From positions 9,672,001 through 9,736,000 of the forward strand of contig OZ231127.1 in assembly GCA_965153355.1 (NCBI GenBank): a stretch of 64,000 nucleotides of DNA. The letters are read 5' to 3'. Below the pieces are notes generated by a model. The model did not search any database, was not told the DNA's origin, and saw only the letters and a program-made list of their open reading frames with translations. Source of the stretch: Flaccisagitta enflata. Taxonomy: Eukaryota; Chaetognatha; Sagittoidea; Aphragmophora. The translations under genes were made by a program, and so were the position numbers. Of this stretch, positions 13,135 to 33,742 are shown one piece after another (positions within the stretch are counted from its first letter, which is position 1; every line of letters starts with the position of its first letter).

Positions 13135-14699
13135 TTAATGTCCCGACGCGGCTGTAGATGGCAGCAGAGATGACATGGCGGCGGCTGATGCTGCTGCTGC
13201 CTCGTGACTAAGCGGCATGCCCTGATGCTGTTGCAGCATATTCAAGTAGTTTTTCATGTACATTTTGGTGATGTCTGACATTTGTTCCGCGCTGGGCTGC
13301 TGCCCTCCCGCGGCTGCTGTAGCCGGCGTCGACCCGTCGGTGGAAGAAGATGAAGGAGAGGCCAACGAAGGCGGCAGCGGAAGTCCGCCGACGGGAGAGA
13401 CTCCGGCCGCGAATGAGACTGGCGGCGTGGAGGAGGATGTGGCCGTGGTTGACGACGACGCGCTGGAGGATGAAGGTGGCGATGCCATTCCGGAAGAAGA
13501 GGATGCGCCACCTCCACCCCCTAATTGAGATACAGGCGTGGGTCCGCGTGAAACTGGCGTCGGTCCACGAGACGCTTCGCGAGAGCCGCTTCCTCCGCCG
13601 TTACTTTGAGAGGGCGCGCTGGATGAAGATGACGTAACTCCGCCGGCGGGAGGCGTCGGCGCCGATGTCCACGGAGATCCGGCGGCGGAATTCCGCGATG
13701 GAACGCGAGGAGCAGAGGAGGAAGGAGATTCTTTCGCCGACGGAAGCGCCGATGACGACGACGATGTTGACAACGACGACGTCGACAATGACGTCGAATT
13801 ACTTCCTCTTTCGACTCCGCCGCCGTTCGATTGACTTTGTTGCTGCAATAACTCGCGAATTCCACCAGAGGCGGAAGATGCGGAAGAGGATGGAGGAGGA
13901 TGAGGAGGAGGAGGGCCGTTGAGGTGAGGAGGAGTGACTGATGGTGGACTGTGTTTGCCGGTGAGAGCGGCGGCGGCGGCGGCGGCGGCGGAGGTGGAAG
14001 ATGAAGAGGAGGACATTGCCTCTTCTTTCGGTTCGTGATGACTGGTGGTCGGAGATTGCTTCATTTCGTCGTTATTTCTCGGCCCATGATTGGCTGCTAA
14101 TGATGATGAGGAGGAAGAGGAAGCTGACTGATGTGGATGTGGTTGAGAGTGGAAAGGAGACGATTCTCCATCACCAGGACTCATTTTAGGCGCGCGGCTG
14201 CCGTTGTATTCCGACTTCAGAGGATGCTGTTGTTGTTGCTGTTGGTGTGACTGTTGTTGATGATGTTGTTGTTGAGAGGGATGGAGGTGTTGGTGGAAGT
14301 CTTCGGCGTTGAAGGGAGGTTGACCGTTGGGCAGTCCCACGCCGGCGGACGTCAGAGCGGCGGCAGCGGCAGCGGGCAGGCCGGGTGACAGACCGGGCGG
14401 CAGACCGGGTGGCAGGTTGGGCGGTAAAATGGAGGGTAGGGCGGAAGAGGAAGAGGAGGTGGAAGAAGAGGGATCACCACCACCACCACCACCACCACCC
14501 GACTTACGGTAATTTTTGAGTGCCACCGACGGAGAGGAGTTGGTCGGACGGGAGGAGATGGAGGCTGCTGCGTTGGCGGCGCTGGCGGCGGCAACTGCGG
14601 CGGCGGCGGCGGCCACGCTGATCGGAGGTTGCGCGTGACCTGCGGCGGCGGCGGCGTAGGCTGCAGCTGCGGCCGCTGAAGCTGCGTTTTGAAGATATT
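13135..14699 (-). CDS. CtBP: CtBP long terminal exon: disordered Ala/Ser/Pro/Gln tail
   Basis: Acceptor CTCAAACAG. Two bases then 520 codons and TAA. Starts (E)YLQNAASAAAAAAY, continuing CVNKE of the previous exon as in Drosophila CVNKEYF. It continues with Ala runs, GGGGGGGG, Ser/Pro-rich and Gln/His-rich stretches, and ends with EQMSDITKMYMKNYLNMLQQ and a short Ala-rich tail. The length without stops and the ordered last 60 residues argue for real coding. Such tails are intrinsically disordered and regulatory in CtBPs. A perfect donor inside it (14508) offers a spliced alternative. ORFs on the plus strand here are shadows. Confidence 0.88.
14508..14699 (-). CDS. CtBP: CtBP alternative form of the tail exon (spliced at 14508)
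   Basis: Same acceptor as the long exon but ending at donor TACC|GTAAGT, after ..VALKNY. Two bases, 63 codons, one base (phase 1 to 1). The one left-over base joins GC of exon 10335-10745 to give Arg, then GYPEGMNG. The phase match, consensus donor and YPEG continuation (Drosophila CtBP has YPEG at this place, from memory) support it. It makes the Ala-rich 63-residue segment common to both protein forms. Confidence 0.8.
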
Positions 14700-18669
<3,970 letters not shown>

Positions 18670-18823
18670 CTATCGGGAACATCAAACATGAAAGTGGAGA
18701 AGAGAAAAATGAGATAGAATCTGATTTATCTCTCCTGGGGATCGATGAGAATTGAGAATATAATAAAGGCATAATCTACGATAATAGAATTATGTGTTCA
18801 TCTCGGCACAGACAACATCTTTA

Positions 18824-21113
<2,290 letters not shown>

Positions 21114-21214
21114 CTAAAATGTGAAATATGACTAGGAAAGATTAGAGAGCCTTTGAAGTATAATCTTGTTAACAATAGATAACAAAAGACAATCAGGATC
21201 GTACACACTGAAAC

Positions 21215-22712
<1,498 letters not shown>

Positions 22713-22994
22713 AGGAGAAAAGGCTGATGGTGGGAATTGATTTTAAGCTTGTAGCCAACGTGAAAAAGGCTGAATATATGAACGAACGTATGAATAAATG
22801 AATGAATGTATGAATGAATGAATGAATGCATGCATAAATGAATGAATGAATCAATAAATGAATGCATGAACGAATGAATGAATAAATGAATGAGTGAAAG
22901 TTTTGGACATTTAAATGAATTTGTGAAGTAACGCCAGGGCAAACGAGACAGATAATAGCAAAGAACGTGACTTCGGTGTTTCCTGAAGACTCAC
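22713..22994. repeat. Rest of CtBP intron: degenerate (ATGA)n
   Basis: From about 22775 to 22895 the plus strand is a degenerate four-base ATGA/ATAA repeat. The remainder next to donor 22994 shows nothing recognisable. Confidence 0.7.
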
Positions 22995-23157
22995 TTGCGG
23001 CTGCATTAGGAAGTGCGTTAGCTCCAAGATTCGCGTGTGCTGCAGCAGCGGCTGCCGCAGCAGCCGCGGCCGCAGCTGCCGCAGGATTGGCGACGGGGAG
23101 TGTGGCGAAATTCAAATTCGGCGCTACTGAGAGCGGATCAATACGCGGCCGCTTCAC
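22995..23157 (-). CDS. CtBP: CtBP exon: basic KRPRID motif and poly-Ala linker
   Basis: 54 codons plus one base (phase 0 to phase 1). Begins VKRPRIDPLS right after an ATAATCAG acceptor. Drosophila CtBP has a similar KRSRID stretch near its N-terminus (from memory), which fixes this as the segment just before the enzyme core. About 15 consecutive Ala follow, written with mixed GCN codons and so not a pure microsatellite, then HANLGANALPNAAA. The donor is GCAA|GTGAGT; its last A joins TG of the next exon to give Met. The first codon is GTG, which is not used as a start here because the AG acceptor precedes it directly. With the preceding exon the join reads MDKK-VKRPRID. Confidence 0.93.
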
Positions 23158-23222
23158 CTGATTATAAAACCGTAAATCTTTTCATACTGCAGCAAGGCAC
23201 CAACACAACGAACAACAACCAG

Positions 23223-23284
<62 letters not shown>

Positions 23285-23962
23285 CCATCACTCACTTTCT
23301 TGTCCACTCGAAACAGGGCGTGGGCAGCCACAACAACAACAACAACCTCAACAACCACAACTCACTTTCTTGTCCATTCAAAATGGGGCGTGGAAAGCCA
23401 CAACGACAACCACAACTCACGTTCTTGTCCATTCAAAACAGGGCGTGGGCAGCCACAACAACAACAACAACTACAACAACACTCACTTTCTTGTCCATTC
23501 AAAACAGGGCATGTACAGCCCCAACAACAACAACAACAACAACAACAAAAACAACAACAACTCACTTTCTTGTCCATTCAAAACAGGGCGTGTGCAGCCC
23601 CAACAACAACAACAACAACAACAACACAACTCACGTTCTTGTCCATTCAAAACAGGGCGTGGGCAGCCACAACAACAACAACTACAACAACACTCACTTT
23701 CTTGTCCATTCAAAACAGGGCATGTATAGCCCCAACAACAACAACAACAACAACAACTCACTTTCTTGTCCATTCAAAACAAGGTGTGGGCAGCCCCAAC
23801 AACAACAACAACAACAACAACAACAGCAACAACAACAACAACACAACTCACGTTCTTGTCCATTTAAAACAGGGCATGGGCAGCCACAACAACAACAACT
23901 ACAACAACACTCACTTTCTTGTCCATTCAAAACAGGGCATGTACAGCCACAACAACAACAAG

Positions 23963-24000
<38 letters not shown>

Positions 24001-24321
24001 CTCACTTTCTTGTTGATTCGAAACAGGGGGTGGGCAGCCCTAACAACAACAACACTCACTTTCTTGCTCATTCAAAACAGGGCGTGGGCAGCCCCAACAA
24101 CAACAACAACAACAACAACAACAACCTAACTCACTTCCTTGTCCATTCGAAACAGGGCGTGGGCAGCCCCTACAACAACCACAACAACAACAACAACAAC
24201 AACAAAAACAACAACAACAACAAAAATAACAACAACAACACACTTTCTTGTCCATTCAAAACAGGGCGGGGGCAGCCCTCGCAGCCGCCTTCTTTTGAGA
24301 TTTGGGTGGTGGGAGGTCAAG

Positions 24322-24378
<57 letters not shown>

Positions 24379-24420
24379 CCAACACCAACACCAACACCAA
24401 CACCAACAACAACAACTCAC
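23158..24420 (-). repeat. Intron filled with about 14 copies of the preceding exon's 3' end plus splice donor
   Basis: On the minus strand each unit reads GCCCTGTTTTGAATGGAC then AAGAAAGTGAGT, followed by (TTG)n of varying length. Copies start (plus-strand ACTCAC or variant) near 23288, 23358, 23415, 23480, 23560, 23628, 23691, 23756, 23844, 23908, 23999, 24053, 24128 and 24236. The copy at 24236-24320 is longer and also keeps the upstream exon text (Pro-Pro-Pro-Lys-Ser-Gln-Lys-Lys-Ala). Most copies change CGA to TGA just before ATG, so they hold a stop, an ATG, three more codons and a consensus-like donor. I see no acceptor in the units. It is an exon-derived minisatellite that multiplies 5' splice sites. 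Confidence 0.9.
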
Positions 24421-24588
24421 TTTCTTGTCCATTCGAAACAGGGCGTGGGCAGCCCTCGCAGCCGCCTTCTTTTGAGATTTAGGTGGTGGGAGTTCCACGA
24501 AAATTGGCGCGTCAACTTCCGGATCTGGAACTGGAACGTCACCTTCTTTCTTCTCGCCTCCGTGGAAATGGGCGCTGCAAACGCGAAG
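24421..24588 (-). CDS. CtBP: CtBP exon: C-terminal half of THAP domain and linker
   Basis: 56 codons, phase 0 at both ends. The exon opens with LRVCSAHF, the last Cys and His of the C2-CH zinc site of THAP domains. It continues GGEKKEGDVPVPDP, nearly the wording of the C. elegans CTBP-1 THAP domain (from memory), then ELPPP, a Lys/Ala-rich linker and FRMDKK. The acceptor is ..AAAACAG at 24591-24589 after a C-rich tract; the donor is AAGAAA|GTGAGT. THAP domains bind DNA through this zinc fold, so the protein probably has its own DNA-binding module. The 3' part (ALFRMDKK plus donor) is the parent of the repeat array in the next intron; this copy has CGA (Arg) where most array copies have TGA. 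The upstream partner exon, with the first two Cys and the Trp, was not found. Confidence 0.88.
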
Positions 24589-26422
24589 CTGTTTTTGACG
24601 TCGTGGGAGGAGGGGGGGGGGCGGGAGGTGGGGGGGCGGGAGGGTTGTTGAGGTGGATGTGGTTGTGGTTGATGGGGGAAGATTGTGATGGCGCAGTTGT
24701 GATGAAGGTCATGGTGGAGGTGGTGGTGGTGGTGGTGGTGGTGGTGGTGGTGGTGGTGGTGTATAACGAAGAAAATGTTATTATTCATCTGTAAGGCTTT
24801 TTTTGTTTCTTTGCCCTTTCTTTTTTTTTTTCTTCTTTTTCTGATTCTTTTCTTCTTCTTTTCTTTCTTTTGTTTCACATTTCCTTTCCTTTTTTTTTTT
24901 CTTCTTTTTCATGTTTTTCTTTTTCATCATCACGATTTCAAGCAATCAGACCACCCAATCAGACTAATCCAGTCAAAAAGACAAACTAGATCTGTCAAAC
25001 ATTCAAATGCAAAAGATAATACAAATGGACATCTTATTTCTTAGGGGTGTTTAACACAATTGACACGGAGTTTTCATTCCACAAAGAGGAAGGGGAATTG
25101 TGCGAATATGAGAACAAGAGAGAACGTTTGTTTTTTTTTTCTTTTTTTCAAACAGTTTCTCTCTATCTCTACTTATTTCTCTTTTCTATTTTTATGAGGG
25201 AGACGACAAAAATTTAAACTTGGTGCGAAACGGCAAAGGATAGAGCAGGATGACATCTACAATCTGTTTTCCAAAAAAGAATTGGAGATCTAATAATAGA
25301 AATAATAATAGAAATAATAACGTTGAACGAGGTTTGTGTGTGTGTAGGGGAACATCGACAAAGAGTGCGATAAAAAAAAAGAATCATAAGTCTATGACAC
25401 ATACATACAAGGAGGCAAATTTGATTGGGGGCTCAACAACGAACATGAGGTTGGGGCATGACAAGGGAGTTTTGTGCAAACTGGGCATCCTATAAGATTG
25501 GGGGTTCCCTTTTTTTGTTTCCCCCCCTTTTTTTTCATTTTGTTTTCGTAAACACCTCTCATAAACCATTTTTGTCTCACTTTTAGTTTTCCTCTTCCTC
25601 ATGTAAAACTCTGTAATTTCACAAAAAGCGAGAGGAACAGAGAGAAAAAAAAAGTGTGACACGATAAAGTGAGAGATAGAAAATGGAGATGGAATTTTTT
25701 TTGAAAATTAAAGAAAAAAAAAAAAGAAACATCCAGTTTCCGCAGTAAAAAAAAATTCTATGGCTGTTTAATGGCAATTAGAAGAAAAAAAAATAAAGTT
25801 GTTAAAGAGAAGAGAAGAGAAAGAATTAAACGGGACCATAATCTCATTAGTCATTCACGTACCTGTCTAGGTAAAGCGCAGCTCCGTTAGACAACGTCTC
25901 TTCCACACAGAGAGAGAAAGAGAGACAGAGAGACACTCTTAAAATAGAGTGAGACGGAGGCAACAGAGGAGGAGGAGGAGGAGGAGGAGGACCTGGAGGG
26001 ATTGCCTCTTCCACCAGCGATTCTTTTATGTCGGGCGGTTCATATGAAGATGTATATGGTAAGCGTATAGTGCGTGTACAGTACGTGTACAGTACGTGTA
26101 CAGTGCGTGTACTGCTGATGGTGAGGCCGCGATTGAACTACAACTACAATTGCAATTCTATATCGCGGGTAGTTTGGTAGTTTTTTTTTGTATCCTTTTT
26201 GTTTGTGTTTGTTCAGTTTTGTTTTCGTGTTTCGAATTTTGACCGCGTATTTGCGCTTGACAAACAATGATGTGACGATGAAGTGTCGTAAGAGAGTTGT
26301 GAAACTAAATTGATACTAACTATGAAAACGAAAATGAAATCCTAAAGTGTTAAACTACTTTCTCGAGATTTTTGTTTCGAATTTCTTATTTCCAATTACG
26401 TAATGTTTTAGATATGGTAACG

Positions 26423-26515
<93 letters not shown>

Positions 26516-27530
26516 CAGAGACGCTTAGCGGACGAATGCTGATGAAAGATGAGATGCGTCGCCGTGCGTAGGAATAAGAATGATGGATGTAATTTCAGTT
26601 GAACGTAAAAGTAAGCGAGATGAGGAGGAAATTGAGGAACTACATGAGGAGGATGAGGAGGAAATTGAGGAACTACATGAGGAGGATGAGGAGGATGAGG
26701 AGAATGTAGATGAGATAAGACTACGTAACTCCACAAGACGTAGTTCCTAATAACGTTGATGCTGAAGATGAGTCATTTGTGACAAAAATTTTTTTTTGTC
26801 ATAAGTCCGCGGCGCGTCACCCGTCAACTGGTTTTGTCACCCCGTCATCTGGTTTTGTCACCCCGTCAACTGGTTTTGTCACCCGGTCACTTGGTTTGTC
26901 ACTCCGCAACTGGTTTTGTCACCACGTCAACTGGGTTTGTCACCCCGTCAACTGGGTTTGTCACCCCGCAACTGGTTTTGTCACCCCGCAACTGGTTTTG
27001 TCACCCGTCGCTCGGGAATCTTCTATCACCAGTCAATCGCTCAATCTCCATCCACAAACATTTGATTTGACGAGTTCTCTTTGCCTTTTGTTTTTGGTTT
27101 CTTCAAGCGCCTCTTTCTTCATTTCCGTCACTTAAAGTTGCGTCACTTAAAGTTGCGTCAATTAAAGTTGCGTCACTTGAAGTTGCGTCACATGTCACAA
27201 GCTTTTTTTTTTGCTACCAACGCTGCTGAATTTGTTCCAGTGATGATATTCTAAGGTTTATATCCTTTATCCTCGTCACTCGATCTTCCAGAGGAACATT
27301 CATTCGCGTTACGAGACGACAATAACTGCAAGGACAACAAAATGAAGAACTTGGTTGAAGATGATCTTGGACAAAAAGATGAACAACGAAGCTTCGAAGG
27401 TTTTAACGCCGAAAAAGTGGATTAATATTACTTTCTTTAAAGGCGAGAGATTAATAATTAATCATCATTCCCGTCTTGCGCGCGCTTATTTTCAGCGCTA
27501 AATGTCTCTTTTTTTTTCTTTTTTTCTCGC
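24589..27530. other. CtBP upstream intron or 5' region
   Basis: Contains (GTG)n at about 24718-24761, T/C-rich and A-rich runs, and a consensus donor (CAG|GTACGT) on the minus strand at 25863. It also has (TTG)n at about 26420-26514, a GAGGATGAGGAG minisatellite (about 26600-26705), a 21-bp TTTTGTCACCCCGTCAACTG minisatellite (about 26818-27010) and a 15-bp CTTAAAGTTGCGTCA repeat (27131-27190). The first THAP half was not recognised here. Confidence 0.6.
27131..27190 (+). repeat. 15-bp repeat bearing TTGCGTCA four times
   Basis: TTGCGTCA recurs at 27138, 27153, 27168 and 27183, exactly 15 bp apart. The octamer resembles C/EBP-ATF half-site composites, so the array could be a bZIP site cluster; the function is inference. 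Confidence 0.6.
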
Positions 27531-27617
27531 TATCTGTCTTTCAGTAAATATATCCGTTTTTGCATCCGCTTTCTGTTAAAGAGAAAGAAAGAAACTCTAT
27601 CTAGGCGCAAATAAGCA

Positions 27618-27665
<48 letters not shown>

Positions 27666-28743
27666 CAAAGACAAGCAGAGACAGACAGACAGTAACAGAC
27701 AGAGAGGCAAAAAGAAAGGAGATTCGCGTGTTTTGTGTTTTTACTGTTTCTCTTTTTCTCTTCTCTGCAATTGATTTTGTTTTCGTTTAGGAACCTTTTG
27801 TCTCCTGAATGATGATTTTTCCTTCGAGTTTTTCCCTGCTTTACTTGATGTTGATATTGTTGTTGTTTTTTATGTTGTTGATATTGTTGCTTTTGGTGTT
27901 TATATTTTTGTTTTTGTTGATCCTGTCGTTGTGATTCTCCTTGTAAAATTTCTGGTCTCAACTTTATTTTCGGGACATGTGCGGTTTGATTTACGTACGA
28001 GGAAAAGGGTGAATATGATCTTACATTCCAGGGTTCACAGAAAATATGAGACAAGAGGATTTTTAACAATATTATCGCATTTCCTACGACGAAAATATGC
28101 ACAACAACAACTACACTGAAGACGAGGGGTTGCAGTGAGGAGGAGGAAGTGGAGGAGGAGAATGATGAGGAGGAAGAGGAGGAGGAGGACCAGGTGGTGG
28201 TGATGACGATGATATACGTAAAGGGACTTGTGTATACTTTCTGTACATCAATTTTTGAGGGATTTGATGAAGGGGAGGTGGAGATTTGAAAAGGGGATTG
28301 GAACAAAAAAAATCAACGATGAGAAAATAAATACATCAAAATTACGATCACGAATAATGTATCTCAAGCATGCACTAAATTTTGGATTAACGAAAAAGAT
28401 GAAAATGAATGATAAAACCAAAATGTTAGTTGTATTGTCGAGATTGCGGCTTGACAAAGGTTTTCTTAACATTTTTACCGCATTTCTTATATATTTCGAA
28501 AACTATTTATCAACGTTTGTTTTTTTTTTCTCTTGACGTGAAAGTTCTCAAGTCACTTTAAATCATTAGGCCGTGATGGTGATAAATAGAACCTTACTTA
28601 TTTCCCCAACAATGAGAACAGGAATATCTTGTATTCTCTTATCAAGACTTCCACCTTCTGTATGTCTGCCTGTGACAGCCTATCAGTCTGTATTTCTTCG
28701 ACTGTTTGTCTGGGTGTGGGTGTGTGTACACGTATCCGTCTGC

Positions 28744-28826
<83 letters not shown>

Positions 28827-29324
28827 AGAAATAAGTCGTTTTTTCTGCCAAGGTCGAGAAATGAAGCTGAAGAAGTAGGCGAGGCTTGTTAGAGTGAGGG
28901 CGTGTGTCTACTCAAGACCAAAAACGAGTTTGTTCCCATCAAACATGTTCACGCGAGGCTGGTTAGAGTGACGCGAGGCTGGTTAGAGTGACGCGAGGCT
29001 GGTTAGAGTGAGGGCGTGTTTTTGCTGACGACCAAAAACGTGTTTGTTCCCGTTGAACGCATTTACAGCTTGAACACATTCATGAATTTTATGGTCCCAC
29101 CAAAAAGTGAGTGAAGTGAAAGAGCAAGCCTGTGAACAGAGCGAGTGAATAAAGTAAGCGCAGCAAAACAGAGCACTCTGTAGCAAGTGAACGGAATGAG
29201 CGGTGTGAGCGAACAAACGTAGCGAGCGACCGAGTGGCCCCGTTAAATACGCGATTGTCTGCGACTAGAAACGCCTCCTCAGAAAGGAAGCAAAGGAGGA
29301 ACGTAAGCTATATACGCACGTGAA

Positions 29325-29387
<63 letters not shown>

Positions 29388-31376
29388 GTCCGGGCGCGGG
29401 CCAACTAATAACTGGAAGGACAGTTTGACACAAACATAAGACATTCCCAGATAAATCATTTTCAAAAAAAAAAAAAAAAAAAAAAGAACAAAAGAAAAAT
29501 TTCCCAAGCAAATATTCACTGAAGGCCATGAAATAAATACAAAATGTTTTTTTCCTTCTTCTTTGTGATGTATATCTTGGATTTTTTTTAGATGCGCCAA
29601 AGCACCTCTATAACTGGCTGTGTCCGTCTGTAGGTCTGTTGGTCGGCATTCCTTATACCTTATTGGCCAATTGGCCTTGTTTTTCTTTCCCATAAGCAAA
29701 TCAGAAGAATGAAGCGGAAATGATGTTGACAAGAAGAAGAGACGGTGGCAATGGAAAGAGCCAAAAAGGCGGCACTCACAGCAAGAAATTGAGAGGTTAA
29801 AAACTATAAATATAACAAAGTCGGATATAAATATTTTATAGCACAAAAAGCGAGCAGGGGAAAATTGTGAAGAAGCAACCTTGCCAAGAAGTAGAACAAA
29901 AAGAAAGTAAGGCACAGTCCATAAAGACAAAAGCAGATACTTCGCCGAATGAATAAATGAGTGAATTCATGAGTCAATCCATAATTGAGTGGACAAAAAA
30001 CGACGAGGACGTGTGACGATCTCCTTCAATACGAATCTTAATCAGGCTTTATGTAGCAATATTATCTGTAATGCGCTTCACAATAAATGACAGCAATATT
30101 ATCTGTAATGTGCTTCACAATAAATGACAACAATCTGATTGGTTAATTGTGTCTATCGGCCCAAATTGGGCAGTTGACAAAGGGACGCTGTTTGAAATGA
30201 ACAGGCTGGCGGGAATGAGTAAACAATCAGATAGACCATTAGCCAAAAGCAAGGGTTAACAGACAGACAAAAACTAAGTGTTAACAATCAGACAGACAAA
30301 AAAATGCAAGCAACAATAAACAACCAGACAGACAGAAAAACGCAAGCGAATAGATATTCAGACAGAGAAACGGACGCATCCAACCCGAGAGACAAAAAGA
30401 CGCGAACAAGAAGTAAACAACCAGACAGACAAAAAGACGCAAAAAAGAAAGTAAACAACCAGACAGTCGAAGAAACAAACAACTCGCATTCGTGACGCGC
30501 GAGTGTTTCTGTTAACCACGAGTTCAAACTGTGGAGAAAGAGAGAAAGAGAGAGAGAGAGACGCGCACGCAGGACTAAAACCCAGACTAAGCCAGACGCC
30601 ATTTCTCACCACGAGCAAGCAGAACGAAAAAAAAAGAAAAAGAAAAAGAGAGAGACGAGTGAACAGATGTGTACCACGTGATACCCTTTACTGTTTCACA
30701 AATATTTCTGTTGTTCTGCTTTGTTTTTGTTTTTTTTTTTTGTTTTTTTTTATAAACATCTGATCAGCCGATGAAAAGATGGCGTCTTTTAAACATTGTT
30801 GTTTCCGAAAATGCCGACAGATATTGGACAATCATATAGTATTGTATTGGTCCGGAAAGAAGAGTACAAGCCATTAGCCATTAGCACTCAATGAAAAATC
30901 TAACAGTAATCCAAATTCAGGTTTTCAATAGCAAGTTTTTTTTTGTAGCCTGTGGAATGTTGGCTAAAAAGAACAAGAGTGAATAAGACGCTGATGATGA
31001 AAAAGAACAAAGAAAAAAATAACGGAGGAAAAAAGAAGAAAAGAACAAGAGTGAATAAGACGCTGATGATGAAAAAGAACAAAGAAAAAAATAACAAAGA
31101 AAAAAATAACGGAGGAAAAAAGAAGAAAATGACGGAGGAAAAAAGAAGAAAAGAGGAAAAAAAAGAGGAAAGAGGAAAAAAGAGGAAAGAGGAAGGCAGA
31201 AAAAGAAGAAAAAGGGAGACAAAAAAAAAAAGAAAAAATGCCGCGGGCAAAAAATAGAAAGAAAGAAAAAGAAGAAAGCTTGAAGGCGAAAGCTGCATCA
31301 CTGCAGATCCGCTAACTGGTGACCCTTGGTGAAAGGCAAAACAGAGAGAGACGAAATAGGAGAAGAAAGTCAGTGT

Positions 31377-31437
<61 letters not shown>

Positions 31438-33161
31438 GAAAAAAACCTTGATCAAAACTGGTCAGCTGTATTCTTACGTCTTGATGGAATTAAATCGTCT
31501 TTAGTGGATTGACTCTTGACTTTCTTTTTCATCACATAATGATTAGTATAAATATTTAGTGAAATAAATTTATTAATTCTTCAATTAAACAGAGGTTTCA
31601 TTTATATTACATAAATGCTTTGAATATCTTTAAGTTTTTCTTATGCAGCAGATGTATTTTTATCATTAAATATTTTTTCTTTATATTGTTGTCGATTTTG
31701 CGTTTTGGAGAAAAATATTGCTTCCTTGCAATCTTTTTATTCGCAGATCTGTTTTATTGTAAATATTTTTATATGATTCAAATTTTGTGTCTACGAAGAA
31801 GAAAACAATTTTTTATACGCAGATTTTTTGAGGAAGAAAATCAAATTGTTAATAAAATGTTTTTTACGATATCAAATCTGTAATAAATTGTTATAAGTAA
31901 GAAAGAAATAGAAGGAGTTAAGAAAAGCAGAGGATTTGTGATTCTTGAATAAAGATGCTATCCTTTTTCTGTGATAAATCAGTTATATTCAGTCAACAGA
32001 AGGCTCAGGTCACAAAAAAACAGCCTGATTATTCATTCAGGCTGAAGCGCTAAGGTGTCTTGATGAAATAATCTCTTAACACAATTTCGCGATTCAGAGA
32101 TCTTCCCAGAAGAGAAGAGAAGAAGAACTGTGCAGCCAGGAGCAAAGGGGGAGAAAGAAAACATAAACACAAATTAAGATATTAAAGTAAGAAGAAGGAA
32201 TGTAACAAAAATTAAAACCAAACAAAGTTAAATTAGCCAGAAAAGAAAAGAAGAAAAAAATAAATATATGAAAAGAATAAAAGAAACAAAGGAAATTAAA
32301 GATCACTCAAACGCATATAATATATGCTCGATAGTTTGGCCGGTAAACGGTCGTAATAACAGCGGGAAACAAAGATATCACATAAAAAAATAAAAACCAA
32401 CGAAAAAAAAAAGCAAAGAAAAACGGCAGAAAAGATAAAAACTTTATCGAGTATTGTTTTGGCTACTCGGATTTCAGACAGATAGATACACATTCTCTAA
32501 AAGGTGGGAGAGAAGAAAGGATGAAGATTGAAGAGGAGGAGACAAGAAAGGGGGCGAAGACAACAAAAACATATTTTAGCAATTGTTATTGGCCTAGGGT
32601 GCTGACGATGCGGGCGTATTTTTGGACAAGTAGAACTCGTTTACACTGAAAATCCCGAGCTCTTGTATGGACATGAGACGAGTGATTACTGATAAGCAGG
32701 AGTATTTGTGTATTCGAGTTGATTTTGATTGTATTGGAAGCATAGTGTTTGGTAGGTGGCGCTAAAAGTGACCGTGTGAGTATCTTCAATGCTGGAGACA
32801 CAAGCACAACACATGCCCAGGCTTTTAGTAAAAGTTTATAGAGGTACTATTTCTTCATTTATCATTTCTCCACTTAATTGTTCTCCATAGTCTGATACAT
32901 AGATACAAAAAACCCAAGAGCATTTGCTTGACGTGGCTAATTTGTTGCATGACAAATGTTTTTTTGCCATTTTGGACAGACAGTCTTGCTGGGCATGGGC
33001 CATGGCATAGGAAAGCTTGGCCTTATCCACAAAACAAACACAGATGATGTAAGAAAACGACTTTGAGAGCGGCCAAAGCATCAGAAAATTTCCTTTAACC
33101 ATCTTCTCAGTCAATTACGGTCATAAAGCTAAAAGATGAAGGAGGGAGAGAGAGGGAGAAG

Positions 33162-33217
<56 letters not shown>

Positions 33218-33383
33218 GGTTGTTCTCCTTCCTCGTCATCCATCTTCCACTTAATAAGTTCTTATTGTCATCTGTCAGTCAGTCAGTGATCAGTCAGCAG
33301 TCAATCCAACCAGTCAGTCAGCGATCAATCAGCCAGTCAGTCAGCAATCAATCTGTCTAGTGTCGTCGTGTGTGTCATCTCTC

Positions 33384-33422
<39 letters not shown>

Positions 33423-33664
33423 ATATATATCTCTCTCTTTTTCTTCTTTCTATGGAATCAAGATCAGCAGCAACTTGATATATATCATTCCTGCAGATGG
33501 TTCTCTGGATCTGGCATCAAGTGTGTGGCCACTCAGATGAAGAGGAGGAGGAGGAGGAGGAGGAGGAGGAGGTGGTGCAGCGATGGGAGGAGAAAAAGAA
33601 GGCATTACAAAGGAAAATCCAACGCCGGCCACTTCCGATCCATGCCGCCGCGCTTTCTTTCTTT

Positions 33665-33742
<78 letters not shown>

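Noticed and set aside
13256-14189. Plus-strand ORFs opposite the CtBP tail
   Set aside because: Shadows of the GC-rich minus-strand exon; the minus frame has family-consistent start, phase and end.
23037-24482. Plus-strand ORFs with repeated FLSIQNRAW / SCPFKTG text
   Set aside because: These are the antisense reading of the exon-donor array in the CtBP intron.
25863-26060. Upstream CtBP exon ending at the perfect donor CAG|GTACGT (25863)
   Set aside because: The open frame before it ends in phase 2 while the THAP exon needs phase 0, and it has no THAP residues; it could still be an untranslated exon.
26029-26060. Plus-strand mini-exon ATGTCGGGCGG.. with donor GTAAGC
   Set aside because: No acceptor or continuation found, and only about ten codons.
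27530-28306. 258-codon minus ORF
   Set aside because: Low-complexity Ser, Gln and Lys runs plus a CT repeat; no family resemblance.
29265-29930. 221-codon minus ORF
   Set aside because: Spans a cassette, a T-run and a (CT)n tract, so it is a chance fusion of repeats.
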